Source of the DNA: Pseudovibrio sp000156235
Lineage (GTDB): Bacteria; Pseudomonadota; Alphaproteobacteria; Rhizobiales; Stappiaceae
DNA: 64,000 bases
Direction: 5' to 3'
Assembly (NCBI RefSeq): GCF_000156235.1
Contig: NZ_DS996815.1
Location: forward strand, 1-64,000
Below are positions 34,518 to 43,503 of the stretch, piece by piece; the stretch's first letter is position 1; every line of letters starts with the position of its first letter. The notes below the pieces were generated by a model, which was not told the origin of the DNA, did not search any database, and saw only the letters and a program-made list of their open reading frames with translations. Made by a program: the position numbers and the translations under genes.

Positions 34518-35687
34518 ATGACTGATACGCTTTCTCCTGCGGTACAGATCTGCCGCGACCTTATCCGTTGTCCAAGTGTCACCCCAGCTGAAGGCGGTGC
34601 TCTTTCCACGCTCGAAAACCTGCTTGCAGGCGCTGGTTTCGATGTTTCCCGTGTCACCTTCACCGATGAAGATACACCGGACGTCGAGAACCTGTTTGCC
34701 ACCATCGGCAAAGGCAAACCGCACTTCGTGTTTGCAGGGCATACCGATGTTGTACCAGTAGGCGACGAAGCCGCATGGACCCATGGCCCGTTCGACGGCA
34801 CCATCGCAGATGGCATGCTGCACGGTCGTGGAACGGCAGATATGAAAGGCGGTGTAGCAGCGTTTGCAGCCGCTGCTCTGGACTATGTGAAAGCGCATCC
34901 AGACGGAATTCCGGGCCAGATCTCCTTCCTCATCACTGGTGATGAAGAAGGCCCTGCAATCAACGGCACTGTGAAACTGCTGGAGTGGGCCAAAGAGCAA
35001 GGGCATGAGTTTGATGCTTGTATTGTTGGCGAACCAACCAACCCGGATGTTCTGGGCGATGCCATCAAAGTGGGACGCCGCGGCTCCCTGACAGGCACAA
35101 TTAAAGTCAACGGCACACAGGGCCATGTGGCCTATCAGCATCTGGCAGACAACCCAGTTCCGGGCATGCTCAAACTGCTGAGTGCAGTGGCTGAGGTGGA
35201 ACTGGACAAAGGCAACGAGCGGTTCCAGCCATCCAATCTGGAAATCACCACCGTCGACGTTGGCAACACAGCAACCAACGTTATTCCGGCGCACGTAATG
35301 GCGAAGTTCAACATTCGCTTTAACGATCAGTGGTCCGTCAAATCTCTGAGCGAGCACGTCACCAAACTTCTGAGCGATGCAGCGCCAGAAGGTCTTGATT
35401 GGAGCATTGAGTACGCCAAGGAAGCAACCGACAGCTTCCTGACCCATGACGAAGCGCTGATTCAGACCCTGTCCAACTCCATCAAGACAGTTACAGGCCG
35501 CACGCCGGAGCTGTCCACCGGTGGCGGAACTTCAGATGCACGCTTCATCAAGAACTACTGTGCTGTAGTTGAGTTCGGCCTTGTTGGTCAGACCATGCAC
35601 AAGGTCGATGAGCACGTCGCAGTGGCGGATATCGAGCAACTCGCCGACATCTACCTCCGCTTCCTGCAAGACTACTTTCAGGCTTGA
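34518..35687 (+). CDS. dapE: Succinyl-diaminopimelate desuccinylase
   Basis: The protein is 389 residues from ATG 34518. It is an M20-family metalloenzyme: the first metal ligands lie in FAGHTDVVPVGDE, the bridging Asp in GRGTADMKGG and the catalytic Glu pair in ITGDEEGPAING. It hydrolyses N-succinyl-LL-diaminopimelate in the lysine and peptidoglycan pathway. It heads a block with two small membrane-protein genes and convergent truA, a common Hyphomicrobiales neighbourhood. Confidence 0.95.
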   Translation: MTDTLSPAVQICRDLIRCPSVTPAEGGALSTLENLLAGAGFDVSRVTFTDEDTPDVENLFATIGKGKPHFVFAGHTDVVPVGDEAAWTHGPFDGTIADGMLHGRGTADMKGGVAAFAAAALDYVKAHPDGIPGQISFLITGDEEGPAINGTVKLLEWAKEQGHEFDACIVGEPTNPDVLGDAIKVGRRGSLTGTIKVNGTQGHVAYQHLADNPVPGMLKLLSAVAEVELDKGNERFQPSNLEITTVDVGNTATNVIPAHVMAKFNIRFNDQWSVKSLSEHVTKLLSDAAPEGLDWSIEYAKEATDSFLTHDEALIQTLSNSIKTVTGRTPELSTGGGTSDARFIKNYCAVVEFGLVGQTMHKVDEHVAVADIEQLADIYLRFLQDYFQA

Positions 35688-35711
35688 GTTGATTAGGAAC
35701 AGGATGGTGTG

Positions 35712-36320
35712 ATGGCTCTTGGCATTCAGGAAATTCGCCAGTCCTGCATTGCATCCTGGAGGATCATGAAGGGTGAGGCAGAAGCGGTGCAGCAGTTTGA
35801 TCTGTCTGCCGACGGCTTCTGGCGCTCCTTTCTGGTCATCTTCCTGTTGCTGCCCCTTTACTTCCTGTCTCTGATCTCCGAGCAGGCTTTGATGCTTGAG
35901 CATCAGGCCGCGATGGGACCAGAGGCGACGGAAGTTGTTGCAACTGGTGCTCAGTTCTATACCGGCAAAACCATCTCGCTGTTCGTGGATTGGATTGCCT
36001 TTCCGATCGTCGTCGGTCTTCTGGCTGGATCTCTGGGTCTGGGACGCAACTACGGCCCCTACATCATCGTCAGAAACTGGAGCACACTGCTCATTCTGCT
36101 GCCACAGACGTTCCTCAATCTGTTCTATCTGGCAGGGCTGATCCCGTCTGCTCTGCTGATCATGCTGACATTCCCGATTGTCGGCTGGGTGCTGTGGTAC
36201 CGATTCCAGATCGCCCGCATTGTTGGCGGGTGCACATTCTCCATTTCAATCGGTCTTGTTGTGCTGGATCTGGTGCTTTCCATCTTGATCAGCGCCTCGT
36301 TTGACCGGCTGTTTGCCTGA
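35712..36320 (+). CDS. Hypothetical integral membrane protein
   Basis: This 202-residue protein starts MALGIQEIRQSCIASW at ATG 35712, directly after an in-frame GTG. It has about five membrane helices, including FLVIFLLLPLYFLSLIS, WIAFPIVVGLLAGSLGL and LLILLPQTFLNLFYLAGLIP. I do not recognise a named domain. It lies 24 bases after dapE and is probably co-transcribed. Its function is unknown. Confidence 0.82.
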   Translation: MALGIQEIRQSCIASWRIMKGEAEAVQQFDLSADGFWRSFLVIFLLLPLYFLSLISEQALMLEHQAAMGPEATEVVATGAQFYTGKTISLFVDWIAFPIVVGLLAGSLGLGRNYGPYIIVRNWSTLLILLPQTFLNLFYLAGLIPSALLIMLTFPIVGWVLWYRFQIARIVGGCTFSISIGLVVLDLVLSILISASFDRLFA

Positions 36321-36414
36321 TCAAACCAGTTTTTCGCCTGCCCCTTTAAATTTTCAGTAGCGCTCACCTAAGTTTCCGCGCACACTTGACGTGGAGGAAA
36401 ATTGGGAGGGACGG

Positions 36415-37236
36415 ATGTCAGACAATCATCTGACTGTACCTGCGGGTGCACAAAACCCGCAGAACAAGCTGGCGAAACCAATAGTTCGTCAGGTTACTTT
36501 GGAGGATATAACAAGCTCCCTAAAGCTTGGAATTCTGGACTTTGTGAAAACGCCGGTTATTGGCTTAACCTTCGGCGCGTTCTTTATGATCGGCGGAATA
36601 CTGGTTACATTGCTCTCGTTCTGGGTGGACATGAGCTACATCAGCTACCCGCTGGCCTGCGGCTTCCTGCTGCTTGGGCCATTTGCAGCGCTTGGGCTCT
36701 ATGAAGTCTCCAGACGGTTACAGGCAGGGGAAACACCACGTATGAGTGGCCTGTTCACTCTGATGTGGGAGCAACGGCGTGGTGAGATCGCCTGGATGGC
36801 CTTTGTGGTGATCTTCATCCAGTTCCTATGGATGTTTAAAGTCCACCTGCTACTGGCACTCTTCTTAGGGATGCAAGGCTACGGCACATTTGTGCAGTTC
36901 GCGCAGACGATCTTTGAAACCTCGGACGGCCTCCTGTTCCTTGCGGCAGGCCATCTTGTGGGGGCGTTCTTTGCAGTCCTGCTGTTTGCTGTCAGCGTGG
37001 TCTCTTTTCCAATCCTGTTGGATACGGAACTGGACTTTGTCACCGCGATGATCACGAGCGTAAAGGTCGTAACTGGAAGCCCTGTGGTCATGGTTGGATG
37101 GGGACTGCTCATCACGGCAATCCTGATGGTCTCCATGATCCCTGCGTTCATCGGTCTGCTGGTCACACTGCCAGTGCTGGGCCACACCACATGGCACCTT
37201 TACAAGCGTGTGGTGACCTTCGAAGACGCAAAGTAA
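36415..37236 (+). CDS. DUF2189 integral membrane protein
   Basis: The protein is 273 residues from ATG 36415, with GGGAGGG close upstream. After a soluble N-terminal part, helices include PVIGLTFGAFFMIGGILV and LACGFLLLGPFAALGLYE, followed by SRRLQAGE, typical of the DUF2189 family. The role is unknown. It is the last plus-strand gene before truA and is followed by a terminator. Confidence 0.86.
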   Translation: MSDNHLTVPAGAQNPQNKLAKPIVRQVTLEDITSSLKLGILDFVKTPVIGLTFGAFFMIGGILVTLLSFWVDMSYISYPLACGFLLLGPFAALGLYEVSRRLQAGETPRMSGLFTLMWEQRRGEIAWMAFVVIFIQFLWMFKVHLLLALFLGMQGYGTFVQFAQTIFETSDGLLFLAAGHLVGAFFAVLLFAVSVVSFPILLDTELDFVTAMITSVKVVTGSPVVMVGWGLLITAILMVSMIPAFIGLLVTLPVLGHTTWHLYKRVVTFEDAK

Positions 37237-37242
37237 ATCGGC

Positions 37243-37277
37243 AAACCGGGGGAGGACGGCCTCCGGTTTCCTTTTTT
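37243..37277 (+). terminator. Rho-independent terminator after the DUF2189 gene
   Basis: An inner stem GGAGG/CCTCC and an outer stem AAACC/GGTTT (three unpaired Gs on one side) are followed by CCTTTTTT. It lies between convergent genes and may also serve truA. Confidence 0.8.
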
Positions 37278-37297
37278 AAGCTGTCGGGAAAAGTAGC

Positions 37298-38128
37298 CTA
37301 GTCTTCTTCATCCGCTGGCGCTTCATCAGCACCAACGTTCTTCAGGCTATCCTGATAGGCGAGGAAAGACGCTTCATCCTCTTCTGGCGTGCGATAGTCC
37401 ACCTGAGTGAGGTAAAGCCCTTCAGGAACCGCAACAGGTCCACATGCCTTGCGATCACATGCTTCCAACGCCGCTTTCAGATCATCCTTGGTCCAGCGGC
37501 CTTCGCCCACAAGACGCAGGCTACCCACCATAGAGCGAACCTGATTGTGCAGGAACGAGCGGGAGCTGCATTCCAGAAATACGTGATAGCCTTGACGATA
37601 AACGCAAATGCGCTCCATGGTCTTCCACGGGCTCTTCGCCTGACATCGCGTATGGCGGAATGTCGTGAAATCGTGATGCCCCAGCAGCACTTGTGCCGCT
37701 TCATTCATGGCTTCTGCATCAAGCTCCGGCTTCACATACCAGGCCAAGCCACGGTCATGCGTCAGAGGCTCAAGACGGTTGGCAATCTTGTAGCGGTAAT
37801 GACGGCGGATGGCAGAAAAGCGCGCATCAAAGCCAAGCCCCGCCTTCTCACAATCAAGAATAGCAACAGGGTCCGGCTGCGCATGAAAGTTCAGCGCATT
37901 TTTCACGGTTTCTGCTGGCCAGTCCTTGGAAAGATCCAGATGCGCCACCTGGCCCGTTGCATGAACACCTGAGTCCGTGCGGCCAGCGCCACCAATGGTC
38001 ACTGTCTCACCTGTGAAAGACTTGATCGCGCGCTCAATCACACCCTGAACTGTTGGGCCGTTGTCCTGACGCTGCCAGCCAACGAAAGGGCGTCCGTCAT
38101 AATCAATGGTAATTTTGTAGCGCGGCAT
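37298..38128 (-). CDS. truA: tRNA pseudouridine(38-40) synthase
   Basis: The protein is 276 residues from ATG 38128; a longer in-frame upstream stretch begins at 38206 but is not family sequence. The start MPRYKITIDYDGRPFVGWQ is typical. The catalytic Asp is in GAGRTDSGVHATGQ. The acidic tail (TPEEDEASFLAYQ to the end) is a family-variable extension. It modifies U38-U40 in the anticodon arm. Confidence 0.95.
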   Translation of the reverse strand: MPRYKITIDYDGRPFVGWQRQDNGPTVQGVIERAIKSFTGETVTIGGAGRTDSGVHATGQVAHLDLSKDWPAETVKNALNFHAQPDPVAILDCEKAGLGFDARFSAIRRHYRYKIANRLEPLTHDRGLAWYVKPELDAEAMNEAAQVLLGHHDFTTFRHTRCQAKSPWKTMERICVYRQGYHVFLECSSRSFLHNQVRSMVGSLRLVGEGRWTKDDLKAALEACDRKACGPVAVPEGLYLTQVDYRTPEEDEASFLAYQDSLKNVGADEAPADEED

Positions 38129-38277
38129 TCTTGTTCTTTGCAAAGGTTGAGCGGCAGGCTGTTCAGCCCGTGCAGAGTGGCACAGGCGAACGCCCGCAGG
38201 ATGCATCGGAAATTTCGCGCTGTACTATCAGATTTGAATGAGCAAGACCAGACCTCGTGACAAGGCTGGAACGGAAC

Positions 38278-38817
38278 CTACTCAAACTCCTGAAATGGCG
38301 TAGCATAGGTCACTTCAACAGGAAGCTCCTCACGCCCCGCCTGCGTAAATGGCAGCGCCATGAAGATGGGCCCCGCATACGGCCCTTGCACCTTCTTCGC
38401 CAGCTCATTGTCAAAGCCAAAACGGTTGAAGTAGTCGGGCGCACCAAGCACGAGGACAAGATCTTCACCCAACCCCTGCAACTCATCCAGCGCTGCTTGA
38501 ATAAGCTTGGTACCAACGCCTTTGTTCTTGGCAGCTGGCTCTACGCAAACCGGTGCAAGGCAGCTGATCTTCAGCCGATGACCTTCGCCAGTGCCAGTCA
38601 CCCGTGAGAAGGCAAGGTGCCCTAGAAGATTGCCATCAGTATCCGTCGCAATCCGTTCCAGAACCAGAGCGCCGCAACCACGAAGCCGCTCAACCAGACG
38701 ACCCTCATTGCTCTGCCCGAATGCCCGAACCAGCAGCGACAGGATCGCAGGTTCATCTTTCTTTTCTGGCCCACGGAGATCAACCTGATCCACTCCAAAC
38801 TGTTGGACTTCAACCAT
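38278..38817 (-). CDS. GNAT family N-acetyltransferase
   Basis: This 179-residue protein has the GNAT acetyl-CoA-binding motif (KNKGVGTKLIQAALDEL, Q/RxxGxG/A type) and the strand LVLVLGAPDYFNRFGF typical of YhbS-like members. The substrate is unknown. It lies between fmt and truA on the same strand, 55 bases after fmt. Confidence 0.9.
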   Translation of the reverse strand: MVEVQQFGVDQVDLRGPEKKDEPAILSLLVRAFGQSNEGRLVERLRGCGALVLERIATDTDGNLLGHLAFSRVTGTGEGHRLKISCLAPVCVEPAAKNKGVGTKLIQAALDELQGLGEDLVLVLGAPDYFNRFGFDNELAKKVQGPYAGPIFMALPFTQAGREELPVEVTYATPFQEFE

Positions 38818-38872
38818 GTCGCCTCCGTGTGTTCTTGTGTCTCTTAAGAAAAGCCTATCTGATTAAGGTGGG

Positions 38873-39817
38873 TCAGGAAACCTTGTCTCCAGCACTAAGC
38901 TTAGAGCCGCGTAAAAATTCATCGGTAGACATGGCCTTTTTGCCTGCCCGCTGAACCTGAACCAGCTTGATTGCACCAGAACCACACGCAACGGTCAGCG
39001 TGCTTTCTTCTGCAACCAGAACCTCGCCAGCAGTGCCAGAACCTTCAGCAAGGCTGCTGCGCAGGATCTTCACACGCTCAGCGCTCTTGCCGCCCAGTTC
39101 CATCTCACACCAAGCACCTGGGAAAGGAGAAAGGCCGCGAATATGGTTGTGCACCTGCTCTGCCGGCAGAGACCAGTCAATGCGGGTTTCGCTCTTCTGG
39201 ATTTTCTTGGCATAGGTCACGCCATCCTCAGACTGAGGCGTAGAACCCAAGCCGCCACGAGACAGCGCAGAAAGCGCACGCAGCATCAGGTCGCCACCAA
39301 GGCCGGAAAGGCGATCATGCAGTTCGCCAGCAGTCATATCCTCAGTGATCGCAACGGTTTCAGACATGCATACTGGGCCTGTATCCAGCCCTTCTTCCAT
39401 CTGCATCACCTGAATGCCAGAGGCTTTGTCACCTGCCATAATCGCACGGTTGATCGGTGCAGCACCGCGCCAGCGTGGCAGCAAGGAGGCATGACCATTC
39501 AGGCAGCCGTACTCGGTACCTTCCAGAATGGCTTTCGGCAGCAGAAGACCATAGGCCACCACAACAGCCACATCTGCTTCAAAAGAGCGGAACCGTTCCT
39601 GTTCCTCTTCGCTCTTCAAAGAGGTCGGCGTGAACACAGGAATGCCAAGGCTCTCAGCAGCTTCATGCACCGGTGTCTTCTTCAGCTCCATGCCGCGTCC
39701 GGCTTTGCGTGGTGGCTGCGAGTAACAGGCAACCACATCCCAACCTTGCCCAACAATCTCAATCAGAGTTGGGACGGAAAAATCGGGAGTACCCATGAAG
39801 ATGACGCGCAATGACAT
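38873..39817 (-). CDS. fmt: Methionyl-tRNA formyltransferase
   Basis: This 314-residue enzyme formylates initiator Met-tRNA with 10-formyl-tetrahydrofolate. The start MSLRVIFMGTPDFSVPTL and the formyl-transfer site NGHASLLPRWRGAAPINRAI are diagnostic. The C-terminal OB-like domain follows. def lies upstream on the same strand, the usual pairing, but a terminator and a palindromic repeat separate the two. Confidence 0.96.
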   Translation of the reverse strand: MSLRVIFMGTPDFSVPTLIEIVGQGWDVVACYSQPPRKAGRGMELKKTPVHEAAESLGIPVFTPTSLKSEEEQERFRSFEADVAVVVAYGLLLPKAILEGTEYGCLNGHASLLPRWRGAAPINRAIMAGDKASGIQVMQMEEGLDTGPVCMSETVAITEDMTAGELHDRLSGLGGDLMLRALSALSRGGLGSTPQSEDGVTYAKKIQKSETRIDWSLPAEQVHNHIRGLSPFPGAWCEMELGGKSAERVKILRSSLAEGSGTAGEVLVAEESTLTVACGSGAIKLVQVQRAGKKAMSTDEFLRGSKLSAGDKVS

Positions 39818-39860
39818 AGCTGACCTGCCTGCTGTAATTTTTGTGTTGCTGCTTTATAGC

Positions 39861-39903
39861 CTATCTCCGGCAAGTGGAAACCGGTTTTCCAGCAAAGATG
39901 CGT
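39861..39903. repeat. Dispersed palindromic repeat, copy 3
   Basis: This copy reads TATCTCCGGCAAGTGGAAAC followed by CGGTTTTCC and AGATGCGTGG. It is the most diverged of the three, but keeps the GTGGAAACCGGTTTTC core. It lies between fmt and the def terminator. Confidence 0.65.
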
Positions 39904-39940
39904 GGGAAACAGCCCCTCTTGCCGCTGGGAGGAACGCAAT

Positions 39941-39968
39941 AAAAAAGCGGCCTCCGCAGAAGCCGCTT
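39941..39968 (-). terminator. Rho-independent terminator of def
   Basis: On the minus strand AAGCGGC pairs with GCCGCTT over 7 pairs with a 10-base loop, followed by a T-run, 25 bases after the def stop. Confidence 0.8.
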
Positions 39969-39992
39969 AATCTGAATGCATTGCCAGGTGGA

Positions 39993-40520
39993 TCAGGCTT
40001 GCTTCTGCTGCTTGATCATTTTTTTGACGATCCGGTCACGCTTCAGGCGAGACAGATAGTCAATGAACAATACGCCGTTCAGGTGGTCCAGCTCGTGCTG
40101 AATACAGGTTGCCAGCAGGCCGCCAGCTTCAATTTCCTGTTTCTCACCTTCGATGTTGAGGAAGGAGACGCGAACCTCAGCAGGGCGCTCAACATCTTCA
40201 TAAATCCCAGGAATGGAAAGGCAGCCTTCCTGATAGGTGTTCTTCTCTTCAGAAGACCAGGTGATCTCAGGATTGATGAAAACCATCGGTTCTTTTTCGA
40301 CGCTGTCGTCTTCTTCGCTTTCGCGCTCTGCAACATCCAGAACGAACATGCGCTTCATCACACCAATCTGGCTCGCAGCAAGGCCAATGCCCGGCGCGTC
40401 GTACATGGTCTGCAGCATGTCGTCGGCAAGTGTTCTGATTTCGTCGTTGATGTCTTCAATCGGAGCGCACTTCTCACGAAGGCAGGCTTCCGGGACAAAT
40501 TTAATCTCGCGAATCGTCAT
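39993..40520 (-). CDS. def: Peptide deformylase
   Basis: This 175-residue metalloenzyme removes the N-formyl group from new proteins. The three family motifs are present: GIGLAASQIG, EGCLSIPG with the metal-binding Cys, and QHELDHLNG with the two metal-binding His and the catalytic Glu. The acidic insert ESEEDDSVEKEP between strands is a mild oddity. It is divergent from rmuC. Confidence 0.96.
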   Translation of the reverse strand: MTIREIKFVPEACLREKCAPIEDINDEIRTLADDMLQTMYDAPGIGLAASQIGVMKRMFVLDVAERESEEDDSVEKEPMVFINPEITWSSEEKNTYQEGCLSIPGIYEDVERPAEVRVSFLNIEGEKQEIEAGGLLATCIQHELDHLNGVLFIDYLSRLKRDRIVKKMIKQQKQA

Positions 40521-40752
40521 AATTACTTTTGAAGTTGTTCTCGTTGCAAAGCTGTCATGCTCAACATGAGGCCGGCTGACATTGATGTTCTGGCTTCATA
40601 TCCTCTTATAGGAACTTTGCCAAGTCGTTGACTATAGGCTTTTGGCTAGAGGTTTTTAAGAGGGCTCCCCATCAATTGAAGGATGTGGGTTGCAGTGCAT
40701 CCAAGAAAGCTGAGAGGTATCGCGGGCTTGCAAAGTGTTCTATGTTTGTTTC

Positions 40753-41976
40753 ATGGAACAGACGGTCTTCACATACGGTGCATTCACCCTCTCATACATT
40801 CAGGCAGCCATCATTGGTGGCGGTCTTTTGTTCTTGCTGCTGCTCATCTGGATCATGGGTTTACGCGCAAAATTGAACAGGGTGCGCGTTACATCGGCGC
40901 TGGAGCAAAAACAGGCTGCGGATACGGAAGCTGCTCTGGCAGAACTGGTGCGCTCTCAAGGGGAGATGACCGGCCGCATGCAAACCATGGCAGAGGTGTT
41001 TGGCTCCCGCCAGTCAGACCTGATGCGTGTGGTGAATGACCGTCTGGATGGCCTCGGCAAAACGCTGGGTGCCTCTGTTCTGGAAACCCATCGCCAAACC
41101 CATGCCAGCCTGACGGGACTGCAGGAGCGGATGGCTCTGCTCGATAAAGCCAACAAAACCATGGGTGAGTTGGCCGGGCAGGTGACGGACCTGCAAATGG
41201 TGCTAAATGACAAGCAGTCTCGCGGCGCGTTTGGACAAGGTCGCATGGAAGCCATCATTGACGATGCATTGCCGCCAACCAGCTTTTCGTTTCAGAGTAC
41301 ACTCTCCAACCGATCACGCCCCGACTGCCTGATCCATATGCCAACGGGCGCACCGCCTTTGGTCGTTGACGCCAAGTTCCCGTTAGAGGCGTTTGCAGCC
41401 ATCAAGGATGCTGAGACCAAGCCAGAGCTGAAAGAAGCTGCTAACCGTTTCCGAAAGGATATCTCCAAACACCTTGAAGATATCGCAGGCAAATACTTGC
41501 TACCGGGTGAAACGCAGGACACGGCACTCATGTTCGTGCCCTCTGAAAGCCTCTTCGCTGAAATCCACGAGGGCTTTCCAGACCTGACCCAGAAAGCTCA
41601 CCGTCTGCGGGTGGTGATCGTATCACCATCCCTGCTGGTTCTGGCCGTGCAGGTGATCCAGTCCGTACTGCGAGATGCACGCATGCGCGAACAAGCCCAT
41701 CTCATTCAGGCGGAAGTTGGCAAGCTGCTGCTGGACGTTGGTCGGCTGACAGAGCGCGTCTCCAAACTGCAAAACCACTTCGCCCAGACCAACAAGGATC
41801 TGGACCAGATCATGATCTCTGGCGATAAGATCAGCAACCGCGCCCGCAAGATCGATGAAATGCAACTGGGTGGCAAAGCGAGTGAGCCGGTTACGTCCTC
41901 TGCATCGCAAGCACCACAAACAACCCATCTGGCTGATGATGAACTGCCATCGCCCTTTCAGTTCGATCGCAGATAA
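40753..41976 (+). CDS. rmuC: RmuC-family DNA recombination protein
   Basis: The protein is 407 residues from ATG 40753; GTG 40735 is an in-frame alternative. A single N-terminal membrane helix (AAIIGGGLLFLLLLIWIMG) is followed by a long coiled coil and then the RmuC nuclease-like domain (PPLVVDAKFPLEAF; ALMFVPSESLFAEI; VVIVSPSLLVLAVQ). RmuC limits inversions at short repeats and has been linked to anti-mobile-element defence. No ribosome site is evident. Confidence 0.94.
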   Translation: MEQTVFTYGAFTLSYIQAAIIGGGLLFLLLLIWIMGLRAKLNRVRVTSALEQKQAADTEAALAELVRSQGEMTGRMQTMAEVFGSRQSDLMRVVNDRLDGLGKTLGASVLETHRQTHASLTGLQERMALLDKANKTMGELAGQVTDLQMVLNDKQSRGAFGQGRMEAIIDDALPPTSFSFQSTLSNRSRPDCLIHMPTGAPPLVVDAKFPLEAFAAIKDAETKPELKEAANRFRKDISKHLEDIAGKYLLPGETQDTALMFVPSESLFAEIHEGFPDLTQKAHRLRVVIVSPSLLVLAVQVIQSVLRDARMREQAHLIQAEVGKLLLDVGRLTERVSKLQNHFAQTNKDLDQIMISGDKISNRARKIDEMQLGGKASEPVTSSASQAPQTTHLADDELPSPFQFDRR

Positions 41977-41979
41977 GCT

Positions 41980-42897
41980 CTAGGAAACCTGCGCGAGATG
42001 GTCCCGTAGCGCCGCCACTGCCGGACGCCGCCACGCTGCTGAGCTTCCCACCATGTAATAGGCGTTCCCCGTTACATGACGAGCGGAAACCGGTTCTATC
42101 AAAGTGCCATCCGCCAGATCTTTCTCAATCAGGAGGGAGGGGAGCAGTGCAAGCCCAAGCCCCTGACGCGCCGCCTCCAACACCATAAAGAAGTGCTCAA
42201 AAGAGAGGGAGGTATCTCCCGGCAAATAGCTGGAAAGCTTATGCGCCTCCGCCCAATACTCCCAGCTACCAAGGCGAGTGGAATGGATGAGCCGCGGCAA
42301 ACCAAGGACATCTTGCAGGCTCTCCGGTTGCACATCACCCAGAAGGCTTTGGCTGCACACCAAAACCATCTCTTCATCGCAGATATGATGGCTCTCTAGC
42401 GCAGACCAGCTACCCCGCCCAACAGTAAGCGCCACATCCACGCTGGAAGGATCCCAGTTGACGGGGTCTTTGTGCCCAGCAGAAAAATCCGCTGGGATCG
42501 TGACAAGATCAATGCTGATAGCAGGGTAGGCCTCTGTGAAACCTTTGATCCTCTGCATCAGCCAAAGGTTAGCCAGAGACGGCAAAGTGCCAATGCGCAG
42601 CTGACCTGAGACCGAGCCCTTCAGCTCATGCTCCAGATCCTCAACCAGCTTCAGTGCATTCTTCGCTTTCTGGCTAAGCAGCAATCCATCCTGCGTCAGC
42701 GCCAGTGTCTTCCCCTGCCGGGAAAACAGAACAAGCCCAAGCTGCTCCTCCAAACTCTGAATGCGCCGCGAAACAGCACCCTGTGTAATGCCCAGTTCTC
42801 TGGCCGCCCGCGTAAAGCTGCCATGACGCGCAGCAGCGTCAAAAACAGGCAGCACAGATAGGATTTGAGAGGTGATCGAAAGATTGTGTCGGCTCAT
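41980..42897 (-). CDS. LysR-family transcriptional regulator
   Basis: This 305-residue protein has the LysR winged helix (FTRAARELGITQGAVSRRIQ, about residues 27-46) and an effector domain of the GcvA-like type (GTLPSLANLWLMQRI). It is divergent from the VOC, nitrilase and GhrA-like genes and probably controls them. Repeated ATGAG boxes start 3 bases upstream of its own start codon, suggesting autoregulation. Its stop lies 3 bases from the rmuC stop. Confidence 0.93.
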   Translation of the reverse strand: MSRHNLSITSQILSVLPVFDAAARHGSFTRAARELGITQGAVSRRIQSLEEQLGLVLFSRQGKTLALTQDGLLLSQKAKNALKLVEDLEHELKGSVSGQLRIGTLPSLANLWLMQRIKGFTEAYPAISIDLVTIPADFSAGHKDPVNWDPSSVDVALTVGRGSWSALESHHICDEEMVLVCSQSLLGDVQPESLQDVLGLPRLIHSTRLGSWEYWAEAHKLSSYLPGDTSLSFEHFFMVLEAARQGLGLALLPSLLIEKDLADGTLIEPVSARHVTGNAYYMVGSSAAWRRPAVAALRDHLAQVS

Positions 42898-42987
42898 AAT
42901 ATGAGTTTAACTCATGTCTATGTGACTGTCATTGGCCTATTCATGAGATTTTAGGCAGTTTAAAACAACTCCAACATGAGTTTTAGG
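42893..42987. promoter_or_regulatory. Candidate LysR operator array
   Basis: A 15-base palindrome ATGAGT-TTA-ACTCAT (42901-42915) contains the T-N11-A LysR box. A further CTCAT (42893-42897) precedes it. Direct repeats CATGAGATTTTAGG (42942-42955) and CATGAGTTTTAGG (42975-42987) follow, 33 bases apart, about three helical turns. This arrangement suits a LysR tetramer bending the divergent promoter. Confidence 0.6.
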
Positions 42988-43067
42988 TATAGAACGTACT
43001 TCAGATAGTGCTTCCGCTTCTCTCATCTGAATGCGTAATGAAGTTTGAAAGTAAGGTGAGGCTGATC

Positions 43068-43493
43068 ATGGCGCATCCATTCCATCTGGCATTTCCAATT
43101 GATGATCTGGAGCAGACCAAAGCGTTCTACATGGGCGTGCTTGGGTGCAAACAAGGCCGTGAGCTGGAAGGCAAATGGGTCGATTTTGACCTGTTCGGTC
43201 ACCAGATGTCCGCTCACCTTCGCGATAAATCGCAAATCTCAATCGGAGTCACTGGCGTAGTTGACGGCGATGCTGTCCCCGTTCCTCACTTTGGCGTTGT
43301 TTTGCCAATGGATGAATGGTTGGCTTTAGCAGACCGCCTGAAAGCGCATGAAGGAATTGAATGGCTGCTTGAACCGAAGATCAGGTTTCAGGGGCAGCCG
43401 GGAGAGCAGGGAACTTTCTTCATCAAAGATCCCTCGGGCAATGCTCTTGAATTCAAAGCTTTCGCCAGTGACTCTGACATTTTCGCAACCTGA
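43068..43493 (+). CDS. VOC-family (glyoxalase/dioxygenase fold) protein
   Basis: The protein is 141 residues from ATG 43068, with AAGGTGAGG 7 bases upstream; ATG 43038 is an alternative. It has the paired beta-alpha-beta-beta-beta modules of the vicinal oxygen chelate family. A metal His is in HPFHLAFPIDD and a metal Glu in DPSGNALEFKAF. The reaction is unknown. It is the first gene of the putative nitrilase operon, 10 bases before nitrilase 1. Confidence 0.88.
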   Translation: MAHPFHLAFPIDDLEQTKAFYMGVLGCKQGRELEGKWVDFDLFGHQMSAHLRDKSQISIGVTGVVDGDAVPVPHFGVVLPMDEWLALADRLKAHEGIEWLLEPKIRFQGQPGEQGTFFIKDPSGNALEFKAFASDSDIFAT

Positions 43494-43503
43494 GTAGAAC
43501 CCC

